From Dichetophora obliterata (lineage: Eukaryota > Arthropoda > Insecta > Diptera > Sciomyzidae), in assembly GCA_963920525.1 (NCBI GenBank), contig OY986439.1:210169406-210233405 (forward strand): DNA of 64,000 nucleotides, given 5' to 3'. Each line of letters opens with the position of its first letter. Position 1 is the stretch's first letter. Below are positions 33,720-45,756 of this stretch, one piece after another. The position numbers were made by a program, and so were the translations under genes. The notes beneath the pieces were generated by a model that saw only the letters and a program-made list of their open reading frames with translations, was not told the origin of the DNA and ran no database searches.

Positions 33720-34423
33720 TTTAAATATAGTTCGTTGTTAACAGCTGTGTGGATAACATCTTATTTGTTAATCCAAGGTAAAAACAGAAACTTGTCATAG
33801 AAGCGCTAAGCATTGAAAAGCAAAACGAAAAAAAAAATAAAATAAGGAAATCGAGAGCATTCTTTGTACAAATTTTTATGACAAATCGTTTTTTTTTTTG
33901 CATATGCACAGTTAATAACTTGGGATTATTTGTTATATTTAAAGCATAATTTTCAATATGATTGTACCTAAAACATCAATAGAAATTGTGTTGGCTATTT
34001 TCAAGGCTACTCAAGGATTAATTTCCAAGACAAAATTTTTGAAACGAGCTTGGCCACATAAATAAAAAAAAAAATCCTCGGTAAGTGATTGGCCTCTGCA
34101 TATTGTCATTGGAATGGTGTAAAAAATTTAAAAATAAATAAATTTTTAAAAATTATATTAATGTTCATATAATATAAATATAAACATACAAATCGCACCC
34201 TTAGAATGAAAGTGATTTAACTAAAAAATTGCAATTTGTGGAAAAGTCTTCAAAAATGTATAGAGTAAGTACGGGTATTGTGGAACCCGTATTTTTGTTT
34301 TGGTGCTCTTCGAATGCTACAAAACTCACAAAGAAATATATTCTAAAAAGCAATAAATGAAATTACTTTCTTAAAAAATAAATACAAAATTAAAGTTTTT
34401 CTAAGTGACTTTGTTATTTATTA

Positions 34424-34540
34424 TGTTGATTTTATATGATTTAAATACAAATTCTAAATGCTTGATAGTTTAAGTCATACTTGATTTAAAATACAAACTC
34501 TAGTTGTTTGATAGTTTAAAATCGTTTATTGAGCTTTTAG
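34424..34540 (+). repeat. ~118-bp repeat, copy 2
   Basis: Second copy of the repeat at 31976-32095, 2.4 kb downstream in the same orientation, with scattered substitutions (TTCTAAATGC against TTCTAAACGT). Confidence 0.75.
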
Positions 34541-34881
34541 GCCAAGCTTATGGCAACTGAAGTTGTTTTTAGATTTTGCTGATATATTTTCAGCCTGTTT
34601 CTGTTTGGTTTATTGCAAATTTTTGCAATTTTTTTTCACCTTTAGTAGTGTATTTTTTAAAATTAGAATTTGTTTCATAAAAAAAAATATGTCCACATTG
34701 TTAAGGCCCGAATTCACTACCTTGTGGTTATAAATTAATTGCTTTACGCTATGAGAAACAGAACTCGCACCAAAACTTTTTCTAAATGAGGTAATAAATT
34801 CACTTCGGTTGTGAATATTTGAAATTTAAAACTGTCAATGAGCTTTTCAGAATAATTGTTTGATTTTTAATATGTATGTGT

Positions 34882-37277
34882 CAGAGCTGTAAAAGCAAGC
34901 ATGCATTCAATTTGATTTTATTCGCAAAAAAGTGAATCAGTGAATAAGGAAATAAGAATGCATTCAATGAATGCAAACTTGATTTATACATTAAACATTT
35001 AACTCACATTCATTTTTAAAAAAAGTATCATTTATTCATTCAGAATAGACTTATTCAGAATAATGAATCAATTTTTTATTAATTTGAATGCTATTCACAA
35101 AGAAAGAAATTCTGAATTTTCAATTATTTTTCTGAAAAAGAAAGAAAGAATTTCTGAATTTTCAATTATTCTTTTTTTATCCATTATCCATTTTTTTATT
35201 CGTTATTCATTTTGTGTTAATCATTATTAATTTTTTATTCATTATTCATTTTTGATTCATTATCCATTTGTTATTCATTATTAATTTTTAATTCATATTT
35301 AATTTTATTTTTTATTCATTATTAATTTTTTATGCATTATTCTTTTTTATTCGTTATTAATTTTTTACTCATTATTCGTTTGATTTTCATTATTAATTTT
35401 TTATTCATTATTCATTTGTTATTAAGTTTTTATTTATGGCTTAGAACTAAAATGAATAAAAAATTAAAAATAAATAAAAAATTAATAATGAATAAAAAAT
35501 GAATAATGAATAACACATGAATAATGAATAAAAAATTAATAATGAATAAAAAATGAATAATGTATAAAAAATGAATAATGAATAAAAAATGAATAATGAA
35601 TAAAAAATTAATAAAGAATAAAAAATTTATAATGAATAAAAAATTAATAATGAATAACGATTAAAAATGAAAAACAAATAAAAAATAAATAATGAATTAC
35701 AAATGAATAATGAATTACAAAATAATAATGAATTGAAAATGAATAATTAATTACAAATGAATAATGAATTACAAATCAATAATGAATTACAAATGAATAA
35801 TGAATAAAAAATGAATAATGAACAAAAAATTAAAAACGAATAACAAATGAATAATGAATAAAAAATGAATAATGAATAAAAAGTGAATAATGAATAACAA
35901 ATGAATAATGAATAAAAAATGAATAATGAATAACAAATGAATAATGAATAAAAAATTAATAATAAATAAAAAATTAATAATGAATATAAAATTAATAATG
36001 AATAATGAATAAAAAATGAAAAAAAATTAATAATGAATTACAAATGAATAATGAATTACAAATGTATAATGAATTACAAATGAATAACGAATTACAAATG
36101 AATAATGAATGGCAAATGAATAATGAATAAAAAAATTAATAATGAATAAAAAATTAAAAACAAATAAATAATTAATAATGAATTACAAATGAATAATGAA
36201 TTTCAAATGAATAATGAATTACAAATGAATAATGAATTACAAATGAATAGTGAATTACAAATGAATAATAAATTACAAATGAATAATGAATAAAAAATGA
36301 ATAATGAATAAAAAATGAATAATGAATACAAAATTAATAATGAATAAAAAATTAATAATGAATAAAAAATTCATAATGAATAATGAATAATGAATAAAAA
36401 ATGAAAAACATAAACAATTAATAACGAATTACAAATGAATTATGAACTACAAATTAATAATGAATTACAAATGAATAATGAATAAAAAATGAATAAAAAA
36501 TTAATAATGAATAAAAAATGAACAATGAATAAAAAATGAATAACGAATAACAAATGTATAATGAATAAAAAATGAAAAATGAATAAAAAATTAATATTGA
36601 ATAAAAAATGAATAATATATAATGAATAAAAAATGAAAAACAAATAAAAATGAATAATGAATTACAAATGAATAATGAAATACTAATGAATAATGAATTA
36701 CAAATGCATAATGAATTACAAATGAATAATGAATTACAAATGGATAATGAATTACAAATAAATAATGAATAAAAAATGAATAATGAATAAAAAATTAAAA
36801 ACACATAACAAATGAATAATGAATAAAAAAATGAATAATGAATAACAAATGAATAATGAATAAAAAACAAATAAAAAATTAATAACAAATAAAAAATTAA
36901 TAATGAATTACAAATGAATAATGAATTACAAATGAATAATGAATAAAAAATGAATAATGAATAAAACACTAATAATGAATAAAAAATTAATAACGAATAA
37001 AAAATGAATAATGAATAAAGAAAGAATAATTGAAAATTCCGAAATTCTTTGTGAATAGCATTCTTTGTGAATATCAACTCAAATGAATAAAAAATGATTC
37101 ATTACTCCGAATAAGGAAAATAATCAATTAAAATGAATAATTTATCATTTTTTAAAAAATTTATGTGAATTAAACATTTTATTTATAAATCAATTTTGCA
37201 TTTAATTAAATGCATTCTTATGTCGTTACTCAGTTGTACTTTAAACTCTGAATATGAATGCCGATTTTACAGCTCTG
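34882..37277. mobile_element. 2.4-kb hAT-like foldback element filled with a minisatellite
   Basis: The left end is CAGAGCTGTAAAA and the inverted right end CAGAGCTGTAAAATCGG. The flanking octamers are GTATGTGT (34874-34881) and GTACGTAT (37278-37285), a 6-of-8 match as expected for an old hAT target duplication. Inside the termini, the arms share ATTCACAAAGAAAGAA and TTCTGAATTTTCAATTATT (35095-35170, inverted at 37015-37065). Between them 35165-35440 is rich in TTATTCATTATTAATTTTTT and 35450-37015 is a long array of its complement AATAATGAATAAAAAATG. Confidence 0.75.
35165..37020. repeat. inverted minisatellite AATAATGAATAAAAAATG
   Basis: Units of 15-19 bp alternating AATAATGAATAAAAAATG, AATAATGAATTACAAATG and AATAATGAATAACAAATG. 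The first about 275 bp are in the opposite orientation to the remaining about 1570 bp, with the switch near 35440. The minus-strand frames 36440-36643 and 36454-37077, full of F, Y, S, L and I repeats, are translations of the array and not proteins. Confidence 0.9.
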
Positions 37278-40200
37278 GTACGTATTTATGTATGTTTCTA
37301 ATAATTTCGCGTTTTAGCCAAACAAATAAACGTACAGACAAGAAAATTAGTGATTATTGCGATGTCATTCAGTTCTGAGCTACATTTTAAGTTTCAAAAC
37401 TCTAGCTCATCGGGAAGTTGCATAAAAATGAATACCAAGATTTGCACGGGACAGACACGAAGTGAAGCTAATAAAAACGTGTTAAAAAAGGTTTTTTTTC
37501 TTATACAAGGTAACCATTTTTATTCCATTGCCTAAGCTATTTGCACTTATTTGTTAAAAAATTTTGTATGTGTTTAAGCTCATTCTCACTCACCGTATTT
37601 AATTTATCCATCAGGACACTCATTTGATTTTTGGAACACATCTTGTTGCTATTGCTGTTATTGTTGTTGCTGCTACAATTTTTTTCTTTACTGTTGTTGT
37701 GAATTCTCTAAGCAAAACATTGCCTAGAAAGCTTATTTGATAAAAAGAGTTGAAGCCATTCACAATAGCACAAAAGTTAAAATACAATTTTTTTTCAAAA
37801 ACTCTCACAAGAAGTGTTTGCTTTTGTTGTGTTTTTGTTAAAATTATTTTTTACTATTTTCTTATGTTTTGTTGTTCATTTGTTGTGTAACACTTTGTTT
37901 TTTATTCTAATGTTGTTTCGCTTTAAAAATAAATTAATTTCATATGCATAAAAAAGATGCTAAACGCAAGCTTTTTTCCTCATAGTTCAACAAAGCTCTG
38001 TGTTGTTATTGGATCTTAATTGTTATTGGCATTTTTGCTGTTTGTTTTTTTCTTTCTTTCTTTTTTGTTGTATGTCAAAAGGGGAAAGTGCAATACCGAT
38101 CGATTGGTAGTCGTCACAACTTAAGTGGCGAGATGAAAACACAAAAAAACCACCACACACACAGATTTTTTTAACAACAGTAAATCAAAAAAGCACGAAA
38201 TAACTTGAACCAACATCAACTCAAGATTAATTCAGTTTTTGTTTGTTTGCTTTAACGAGAATGAAAGTGAATAACACGGTCAGAGGCGCTGCAAATTGGA
38301 AATAGCCGCCACTACAAGATAATTGGCAAAAATGCACACTGCTATTTTCAACACTTTTTTCTCATGCAATTTTACACAACGCAAAATTTCAACAATGCAG
38401 TTTTTATATATTTGCAATCATGCAATCCCAAAATTGACACTGTTAAGTTTGCTTTAAAACAACTGAAATTTTTTCGTGCACTTAAAAATGTTTGAACGTT
38501 TGAAAAAACAATTTTCAAATATTAACTATCTGCAAAGTCTTCGTTATAAGTTCAAGAATGCGTTACATTTCCAACCGTTAACATTTAAGCGCGTTTGCGT
38601 GCTTTGCGCTCAACATCTGCAAAGCAATTGAATAGCCTTTCGTACACGCAAACGGTCGCAACTTGAAACCAACTCCAACTTGAAGCCAACTCAGCCAAAC
38701 ACAACAGCAACAACAACATGTAAGAAAAAAGTAAGGAAAAAACTAAATAAACAAAACTTTGCTGGGCAAGCGCAGCAAGAAAGAAGTAAAGCAGCTTAAT
38801 TTACCAAAGCAGGTGCTGTGCTGTATTGCCGTCAGTCAGTGTGCCGTCTGAAGCACAACTGCGGCGAACAAGTTTTCAGTGTGAGCAAAGGCGAAATGAT
38901 GCTCTTCTTGTGTTGTCTCCAAACTGCTAGGAGAAAATTAGAGCAACTTTGATATACAATCCTTTTTGAGCACAGCTAGCCTAAGAAGTTCGCTGCTTAA
39001 GTCTTTTGTTTTGCGGGAACGGTGTTGGTTTTAATATTTTGGCCGCAACTGTTGTGAGCTTACAAGACGATTATTTTTTAAATAAATTTGAAATAATTTT
39101 ATAAAAACTTGGATTTTTATAAAAAGCTTAGTGTTGGGATTAAAAACTGTAAAGAAATCGGATTCAAAATCTTCAAATAGAAAAACTTCCCTGGTATTTG
39201 AGTTGGCGCGTTATATTGTTAAACAATAATTTGTGTAAAAGTATGCTAGACAGACAACAGTTTTAAAATATGCATTAGTTAAGGTTAAGTAAAACCACCA
39301 GACAAAAAACATGCCAACAAACTCAGCCAGCATTCGCCAATTTGTAGGTGTGAAATATATGGCAACCTTTAACATCTTGCTGACATATCAAGTCATCGAT
39401 CGCCGTCAGCACTTCACAGCATCGCACATTTTCTTAGCACTAAATGTTGCTTCGCACAACAAAAACAACTACAGCAACAGCAGCCACAAATAACAAATTA
39501 AATGCAGCATTTTGCTTACATTTACACCATTTATGGTGCATCAATTGTTGTTGCCATTTAAAAAAAAAAATCAAATACAAAGACATGTGCAGAATCTCAC
39601 AAGGCAAAAAAAAAGTCATGAAACCACTAACTATTGAATTTATTTCCCGCTAAGTATTTTTTATATTTTTTTTTTTAAATAATTGTATTCGTACATTTAC
39701 TTTTGTTGCTACATTTAGCAATGCTGTTGCTTTGAGGAAGTGTCAGCATCTAAATTCTTTGTTTGAAATATTATCTTGTCTAAGAACAAAGTAAATTTTT
39801 TTTCTTTCTTAAGTTTAAAGGAGCGCCGGCAAATTGTTTTGTACCAGATTTTAAAGACTTTTTGACATTTTTAGCAAAAATTTGAAGGTTAACCTGATGA
39901 TTGTAATTATACATTTTAAGCCCCGATATTTTTGTTAGCTTGAAAATGTTTTAGTTTGTTTTGGTTTTGATTCTTAATCGCTTTTGCTTAAAACCTTTTG
40001 GTCTTTGAGTTGCACATCTTGAGTTGAAATTTTTTGTCAAAAAATATTTGGGCTTTTGGAAAAACTTTTTAGAAAATAAAAAATTCTCATGTTCAACACT
40101 TAACATTTAAAAAATTTAAAGTCACGAAAAATTTACAGAAATTTATAAGAATTTTGAAATTTTTCAACCCAATCTGCTCTGAATTTTTTTTAGAGCAGGT

Positions 40201-40279
40201 TGTTAACTTTTAAAAATGCGACAAAAAGTAAATTTTTATTTATAAATTTCATTAATTAAATAAAGTTAACTACTCTTAT
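37278..40279. other. complex unique-looking sequence
   Basis: About 3 kb without clear transposon ends. GC rises around 38560-38900. A run such as AACAGCAACAACAACATGTAAG-like text near 38701-38726 ends in a GTAAG donor-like word and could in principle be the end of a 5' untranslated exon, but there is no open frame to support a gene. Frames at 37196-37535, 37620-37808 and 39311-39653 are short and motif-free. It carries one copy of the five-fold motif (38984-39011). Confidence 0.45.
38984..39011 (-). promoter_or_regulatory. copy 4 of five-fold dispersed motif
   Basis: Minus-strand copy: AAAACAAAAGACTTAAG, then CAG, then CGAACTTCT. It lies about 150 bp downstream of a GC-richer patch (38810-38900) containing CAGTCAGTG initiator-like words. 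See 23973-24000. Confidence 0.45.
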
Positions 40280-40960
40280 TCAGTGGGTCTGAATTAAAAA
40301 AAAAAAATAACCCTGTTCGCTTTTTTGTATATTTTTCTCTAAAAATAATTTAAACGTTTTTCACTTTATTTTGGTGTAAGGAATCTCGTGGTGACATTTG
40401 TTTTACCACTTTACCGAACATTTTAAAACAAAATTTTTTTTAAGATATATCAAAAATTACTTTTATGACCATTAGAATTTTCATTTTTGTTTCTTGGGCA
40501 AAGTTCTTTCTATAGTTTTGGCCAACAACTTTGCTGAATAAATGAATATGAAAAAATCGCTTCCAAGTGAGTCTTATTGAGTGTTTTTTTACAAAAAATT
40601 AAACGAAAAAAATTCGAACAACATTGCGTATGAGTAACATTTTTTGTTTTGAAGCGTTGAAAGCGGGCAAGACATATGTCGCTTATTAAATGTTTAAAGA
40701 CAATTTCATATGATTTTTCGTTATATATTTGTTCAACAAAGAATAATAGAGAGAAGTTTGCTCAAAAAACCAAAATTAAAATCCTAATGGTTCAAGAGTT
40801 CTCAACATGCAAATGAGTGCATAACTGGACTAATTTAAAAATATTTTTTTTTTACTAAAGTCTATGGTAAAGTGACAAAACGGATGTTACCACGAGATTC
40901 TTCATATTTAAATTAAGTGAAAAACGTTGAAATTATTCAATACAGATTTTCGTGCCGTAC
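40280..40960. mobile_element. inverted-repeat element relic
   Basis: 40345-40415 (ACGTTTTTCACTTTATTT, GAATCTCGTGGTGACAT, TTACCACTTTACC) is mirrored at 40860-40940 (reverse complement ACGTTTTTCACTTAATTT, GAATCTCGTGGTAACAT, TGTCACTTTACC). The arms are about 75 bp with indels and about 450 bp apart. Outer limits and target duplication are not clear. It is a decayed foldback or TIR element with no coding frame. Confidence 0.6.
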
Positions 40961-41438
40961 AGTGTACTTAAAAGGCTTCTTTCAATAGCTAAAAATTTTA
41001 CAAACCATTCAACACTAACTCATATTTATAATACCTTCCCTTATTATGCCGTGTTTTATTAATTCCCACAAAATTTGTACCTTTAATTTTTACAAATCTA
41101 AATGACATGTTATGGTAGAGTGTTAGAGTGTTTATTTAAATATTATTTAGTATAAGTAGAATAGTTTAAGGTTCCTACTTATTGTGTTTAATAAAAAAAA
41201 ATTTTCGCCACATTCGGAGTATCTATGAATTGCAGTACTCGTAGGCACCACAAAAATAGTTAGAGAAAACTTTGGGTATTAGTATTTTTTTTTTAAATTT
41301 ATTTTACCTTTAGTGTAGTCTTTTACACCTATAATATAATCTACTAAATCATAAAGCGATGATAATGAAATAAACGAAGTCGAAAAATACATCTCATTAA
41401 TAATGATTATAAAATATACTTGAATCATATATACATTA

Positions 41439-42314
41439 GGTCGGGTCGGTCTCCATAAAAAAAAAAGTGTTTGATAAACTCGGTCTTAAATATTCCTTGG
41501 CTCATTGTAGAACCCACCACGAAAGGATTTTACGATGTGTTAAACCTTAGGCTAGCTGGAATTTTTTTAAAAAAGTGTCTTTTTGGGGCAAAAAACTACT
41601 TTTCGGGGCAAAAAATCACTTTCTATGGGGAAGTTTTTCGTTTCTATTAATTGTTCTAAAAAAACACCAAAAATTAAGCTCCAAAAATAGTTACTTTCAG
41701 CGTAAAAAGTTTTGAGAGATCTGCTCGTTCGGAATTTTTTTAGGATTTTTTGTGACTTTTTTGGGATATATTTCAATACGATTTCGATATGACTTCGACT
41801 TCAATCACCTTAACTACGTCATTTATTGGAAAGGTAATAAAATTCCTTGCCCATATCTGGGGCTAAATTGTTATCGTTTTGGTAAAAAGTTAACCCATTG
41901 AGGACGGACAAAGGGATCCTTGTCTGCAAAGGGTTCAATTGGTACCGTAACTGGTTTTTTATATTATTTTTTATTTTTTTTAATTTTTTGCAAGAAATTA
42001 AATTTCATCAAAATCGAACTATTTTTGGTATTTCAACCAAAATCAAGAAAATAATCAAAATTTACCTAACTTTTTGAAAAGCTTTTTTATATAATTTAAA
42101 AAGATAGTAATTATTATTGGAGCTTTATTTTTGGAATTTTTTGTTTTTGACAATTCATTTAAACAAAAAACTTGCCCTTACAAAAAGTGGTTTTTTGCCA
42201 AAAATGGGGTACTTTTTAAAAAAATCAACGCGAAGTTGTTTGGTGAAGGGGGTACCACAATAAGCCAAGTAATATGAAAGACCGAGTTTGCCAAACACTT
42301 TTTTCAACCCGGCC
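41439..42314. mobile_element. ~876-bp long-TIR element with TA flanks
   Basis: Left arm: GGTCGGGTCGG, AAAGTGTTTGATAAACTCGG, TCTTAAATATTCCTTGGCTC. Inverted right arm: GGCCGGGTTG, AAAGTGTTTGGCAAACTCGG, TCTTTCATATTACTTGGCTT. The arms are about 80 bp with an internal indel. TA lies next to both ends (41437-41438 and 42315-42316). This suits a Tc1/mariner-type non-autonomous element. A 69-codon minus frame (41567-41776) has no transposase motif. A TTAACCCATTGAGGAC word at 41889 resembles a piggyBac-like terminus, but no partner was found. Confidence 0.7.
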
Positions 42315-42404
42315 TAATAAACATAGCTTAATTTAATAAATATTTTAACTTTTCTTTTTTGTTTTACTGCCGCAAACCGAAAAAATTCAATTTTTTTAAC
42401 CAAG

Positions 42405-42545
42405 GGCAGACGAGGTTCAAATAGCTGCATTTTTCAAGTACTTTCGGCTCAACAAGGGTCGACCAGTGTCTGAACAGAAGGCTTTGCAGAACTTTTTGAC
42501 CGAACAGCATGCAAACAAGGGTCGAACAGTAGGTGCACGAAAGTC
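42405..42545 (-). repeat. GGGTCGAAC-family repeat (reverse orientation of 4950-5060)
   Basis: Words AACAAGGGTCGACCAG (42449), GACCGAACAGCATGC (42498) and AACAAGGGTCGAACAGTAGG (42513) belong to the same family as 724-885, 3566-3723, 4950-5060 and 47365-47415. It is non-coding, with no defined ends. Confidence 0.55.
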
Positions 42546-42798
42546 AAACTATATATCTATATATAATTAACATATTTATCTTATAGCACACAGGTAAATA
42601 AAACGTGTTCGATATTTGCAACATTAATCCTTCCTTAAGTCACTAAAGAACATAAAATGTGAATGAAATGTAGATATGTCAAAATGAATAAAGTTTTAAG
42701 AAAAACGTTTTTTTCCATAAGATATTTGTTTTATAATCATATCCTTACAAATTAGCTTGACTGCAGTACCCCCTTTTCTTTTTAACCACCCTAGTATA

Positions 42799-42940
42799 TA
42801 TACAGTGATGTGCAAATAAATAGGGACACCTTGTTTTATATTTAAAGCTGCATGAACTATACACAAGGTGCCTCAGATATAGCATTAATTCCCTCGGGTA
42901 GTGATTCTCCTTGATTAGGCGAGTATAAAACATTATGGAT
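42799..42940 (+). mobile_element. possible Tc1-like terminus
   Basis: TATACAGTGATGTGCAAATA followed by AATAGGGACACC resembles the terminal inverted repeat of Tc1-type elements (CAGTG...AATAGGGACACC pattern, TA in front). No second terminus and no transposase frame were found nearby, so this is at most a truncated end. The minus frame at 42745-42933 is not significant. Confidence 0.35.
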
Positions 42941-43151
42941 GAGGATCACTCCTTCCCCTATTCGGAGCTAGAAAATGAAAACTTGAAAATATGTGTGATT
43001 ACATCTTACTTTATATTTTACTAGCAAATACCCGCTGCTTCGCCTGCAATAAAAATATTAAATATCATGTAAAAATTTGAAATCTTAAAATTAAGGTATA
43101 TTTTTTATCTTCAAATGCAAAATATAAAAATGTTTCCTTTAAAACAACTTA

Positions 43152-43386
43152 GGGCCAATTTTTCAGTGCGAGTTTAAATTATAGTCAAATTAAACCGAGC
43201 TTAACTCACCAAAATTGGACGTTTAAACTGGGTTTAGATATTTTATCATTCGTTGAAGTTAAATTGAATTAAATTGACATATAATGTGTTTCTTTTTTGC
43301 CTAAACCGAGTTTAAACGTCCAACTTTGGTGAGTTAAGCTCGGTATAATTTGACTAGAGTTTAAACTCGCACTGAAAAATTGGCCC
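43152..43386. mobile_element. 235-bp foldback MITE with TTA target duplication, copy 1
   Basis: The left end is GGGCCAATTTTTCAGTGCGA and the inverted right end is identical over those 20 bases. The arms run about 80 bp further through GTTTAAA, AAACCGAGCTTAACTCACC and TTGGACGTTTAAAC. TTA flanks both ends (43149-43151 and 43387-43389). A 3-bp TWA duplication and GGG start suggest PIF/Harbinger type. A second copy is at 51709-51947. It is essentially one hairpin. Confidence 0.9.
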
Positions 43387-43557
43387 TTAGAGTGAAGATT
43401 TTTTTTTACATTATTTGCACATGCATATGTTGTCGTATTAGTGCTCAGTAAGTTTGATGAACAATAAATGCTATTGCTTTTGTTGTTGCGCATGCGTTTG
43501 TTATGTTTTGTCATAAACTCGAAAGCAAAATAGATAATGGAATATTATTTCAAATCA

Positions 43558-44700
43558 ACCACTGTTCGACCCGTATTCGGTCGCTGTTCGGATAATGGGC
43601 ATTTTTGTTTTTTTAGGCTATTCTCGCTTCTTGTTCAGCCGATTATATTTTTACTCGGGAAGTTGTTGAAAAATACACTTGTTTTAACAGAACTGCGTAT
43701 AGCATAAAATATTATCCAAAGTTGCCATTTTTAACAAGAAAAACTTTTCCAGTGAATTATAAAGTTATAAGTGCAGTTGAGTAATGCACACACAATATTC
43801 GATAAAGAAAATTATGAATGCTAAAATACTTATAAAACGAATTCATCGCAAACCTTTTAGCTTGAAAATGCTTAACAATAACCTGTGAACGTCATTGGCG
43901 GTAAATAAATATGCTTTCCATGAATAAAGAAGTTCAATTATAATATTGATTGCAATACAAATAATATCGCAAAAAAATTTGAACTCACATATAATCAATA
44001 CAATAATCCAAAAGATGTTATATATTACTTTTTGCTTTTTTCTTACTTGTTCTTTTTAAAGTGATGGTATTGAAGTCTTAAGCTTTGTCACTTGACATCT
44101 AAAAAAGCCACTGAGGCCTATAAAGAATTCGCTTTCAGACTTCAAAAGTAACTTAAAATTCCTTACAAAAATAATTGATGAAAAAAATACCATGAAATAA
44201 TGGTAATGGCTATAAAATAATGGCTAAAAAACTTTCAGCTTACTTAAAATTGATCATGCTTTTTTACAAATAATTATTTTTCACCGGAAAGTTTGCTTAG
44301 TAATTATTTCACTATATCAAATGCACAAAGAGATTTATGTAACAACTTCTTCAAATTATTATTGGTACTAAATTAAGCACAGACAAATTTTAAATGGCAC
44401 AAAATCAAAAGTTATTTTATATTCAAATATAAAGGCACACTCTTTATCTGACTAACCCTTTGAGAACCCTTGGCAAATGCTATAAATATTTATTGCATTA
44501 TTATAGAAAATTTATGCTCATACTTAAGCAAAGCTTGATAGCACAATTTAAATAAAATCGCATCAGAAAACTATTTGCAAATGCTTACAATTAGAATGAA
44601 AAAGACACCAGCATCGTAAAGCGCGGCGACAAAGAATCTTCTTGTCACTTCATAACTCTTGGACGCAGCTAAAAGGTTGTTCAACTGCATGTTTCTGCAA
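43558..44700. other. non-coding stretch; short GTTCGACCC word at its start
   Basis: 43558-43605 holds CACTGTTCGACCCGTATTCG, GTCGCTGTTCGG of the repeat family described at 4950-5060. The rest to 44700 is AT-rich and apparently unique, without coding frames of note. Confidence 0.4.
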
Positions 44701-44750
44701 CTGCACTATGGTTCAAGATACCAAATTAGCGGCTATAATTCTTGGGCATT
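44700..44750 (+). repeat. CACTATGGTTCAAGA repeat word
   Basis: CACTATGGTTCAAGATACCAA followed by ATTAGCGGC is the inverse of GCCGCTGATTTGCTTTCTTG then AACCATAGTG at about 47500-47530, and of the copy at 1100-1130. It is a fragment of a dispersed repeat family. Confidence 0.5.
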
Positions 44751-44789
44751 GCACACTTGATGATCTAAGAGTTATATAGTATGAACATT

Positions 44790-45375
44790 TTCATTACTTG
44801 GCACGCCCACCGCCCCTAGAACAGAAAGTTTGTAATAAGTATTTCTTAGAAGCTGTAAGTTGTGGAACAAACAAAATTTGCCGGCGATTTTTCGCAGTTT
44901 TTATATATAAATATGTACATGTGATTTTTAAATAAATGAAATTGGACAAAAAGAGTTGCACCTCCCCTACTTTCTTTTAGTTAATTACAACGATAAATTC
45001 AGTTAAAAGAACAATACAATTTGGCTAGTTTAGTTAAATTTAGTTAACAAATGACGCATATTAAAAAATAATAAATAAAAAAGAGGGTTTGACATCTCCC
45101 ATACTTTTTTGATAACTGCGAGAAATCCAGATAAGAAAATATTAAAACTGTGATCACTTAGCTTTATACTTAGCTAAAAAATGGCCCACTTTACAATGAA
45201 AAAATTTGTAAAAGGAGGCGTGGCACCTGCCATAAATGTTTTTTAATAGACTGAACTACCTCAAGAAACATTTTAAAAGAATAAAACTCTGCTTGTTTAT
45301 TAATATTTAGATAACAAATGACTCAAATTTTTTTATTTGCATGGGATACTGGCGTGGTTTCAATCCGATTTGAAT
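44790..45375 (-). repeat. degenerate ~135-150-bp tandem repeat (reverse of 17840-18785 family)
   Basis: GGCACGCCCACCGCCCC (44800), GTTGCACCTCCCCTAC (44955), TTGACATCTCCCATAC (45089), GCGTGGCACCTGCCATA (45220) and a final GGCGTGG (45351) recur at about 130-150-bp spacing, with partly similar AT-rich sequence between. These are the inverse of the GGGAGGTGTCACG words at 18485 and 18622. It is an old tandem array, non-coding. Confidence 0.6.
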
Positions 45376-45756
45376 TTTGCTGGAAACAGTTTCTATAGAT
45401 GCTTAAGTAAAATACTTGAAACTTGACGTTTTTAACTTGAAAAATATATAGATTTATGTGCAAAATTTTAAGTCGATGTCATGGTTTTGGAGGCTGTCAC
45501 AGTTATTTTGTATGTTTTATGGCGCCCTTTTGTATGGTAGATAAGCGTTCTTGTAATATAGTTTAACTGGATTTTCGGCACATTTTTGAATCGAAATAAA
45601 AAATTGTATGTTCAAAATTTCGAGTTGATTGCCTGTTTTCACTGGTTTTTTTTAGGGGGCGCCATTTTGATGTTTTTAGGGCGCCATTTTGTATAGGAGG
45701 TTAGCGTAAATTTTATTCGTTTGAACTTAGTTTCCAGAACCTTACACATTCAAATC
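45376..45756. other. non-coding stretch
   Basis: Contains GGCGCCATTTTG/GGCGCCCTTTTGTA words at 45522, 45657 and 45680, which are a loose local repeat. No gene is seen. Confidence 0.4.

Larger units (their letters stand above)
31441..34881. other. non-coding, partly unique sequence
   Basis: AT-rich at first (31441-31720), then mixed unique sequence with host-like texture at 32330-33720. It contains one copy of the five-fold motif (33692-33719) and a dispersed repeat pair (31976-32095 and 34424-34540). A 62-codon minus frame at 33721-33909 has no motif. No gene is supported. Confidence 0.45.

Noticed and set aside
36440..37077. 207-codon minus-strand frame rich in F, Y, S, L and I that mimics a transmembrane protein
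   Set aside because: It is the translation of the AATAATGAATAAAAAATG minisatellite and ends where the array ends.
44069..44090. Sixth copy of the shared motif (GAAGTCTTAAGC)
   Set aside because: Only the CTTAAG neighbourhood is shared; the ACAAAAGA and CGAACTT blocks are missing.
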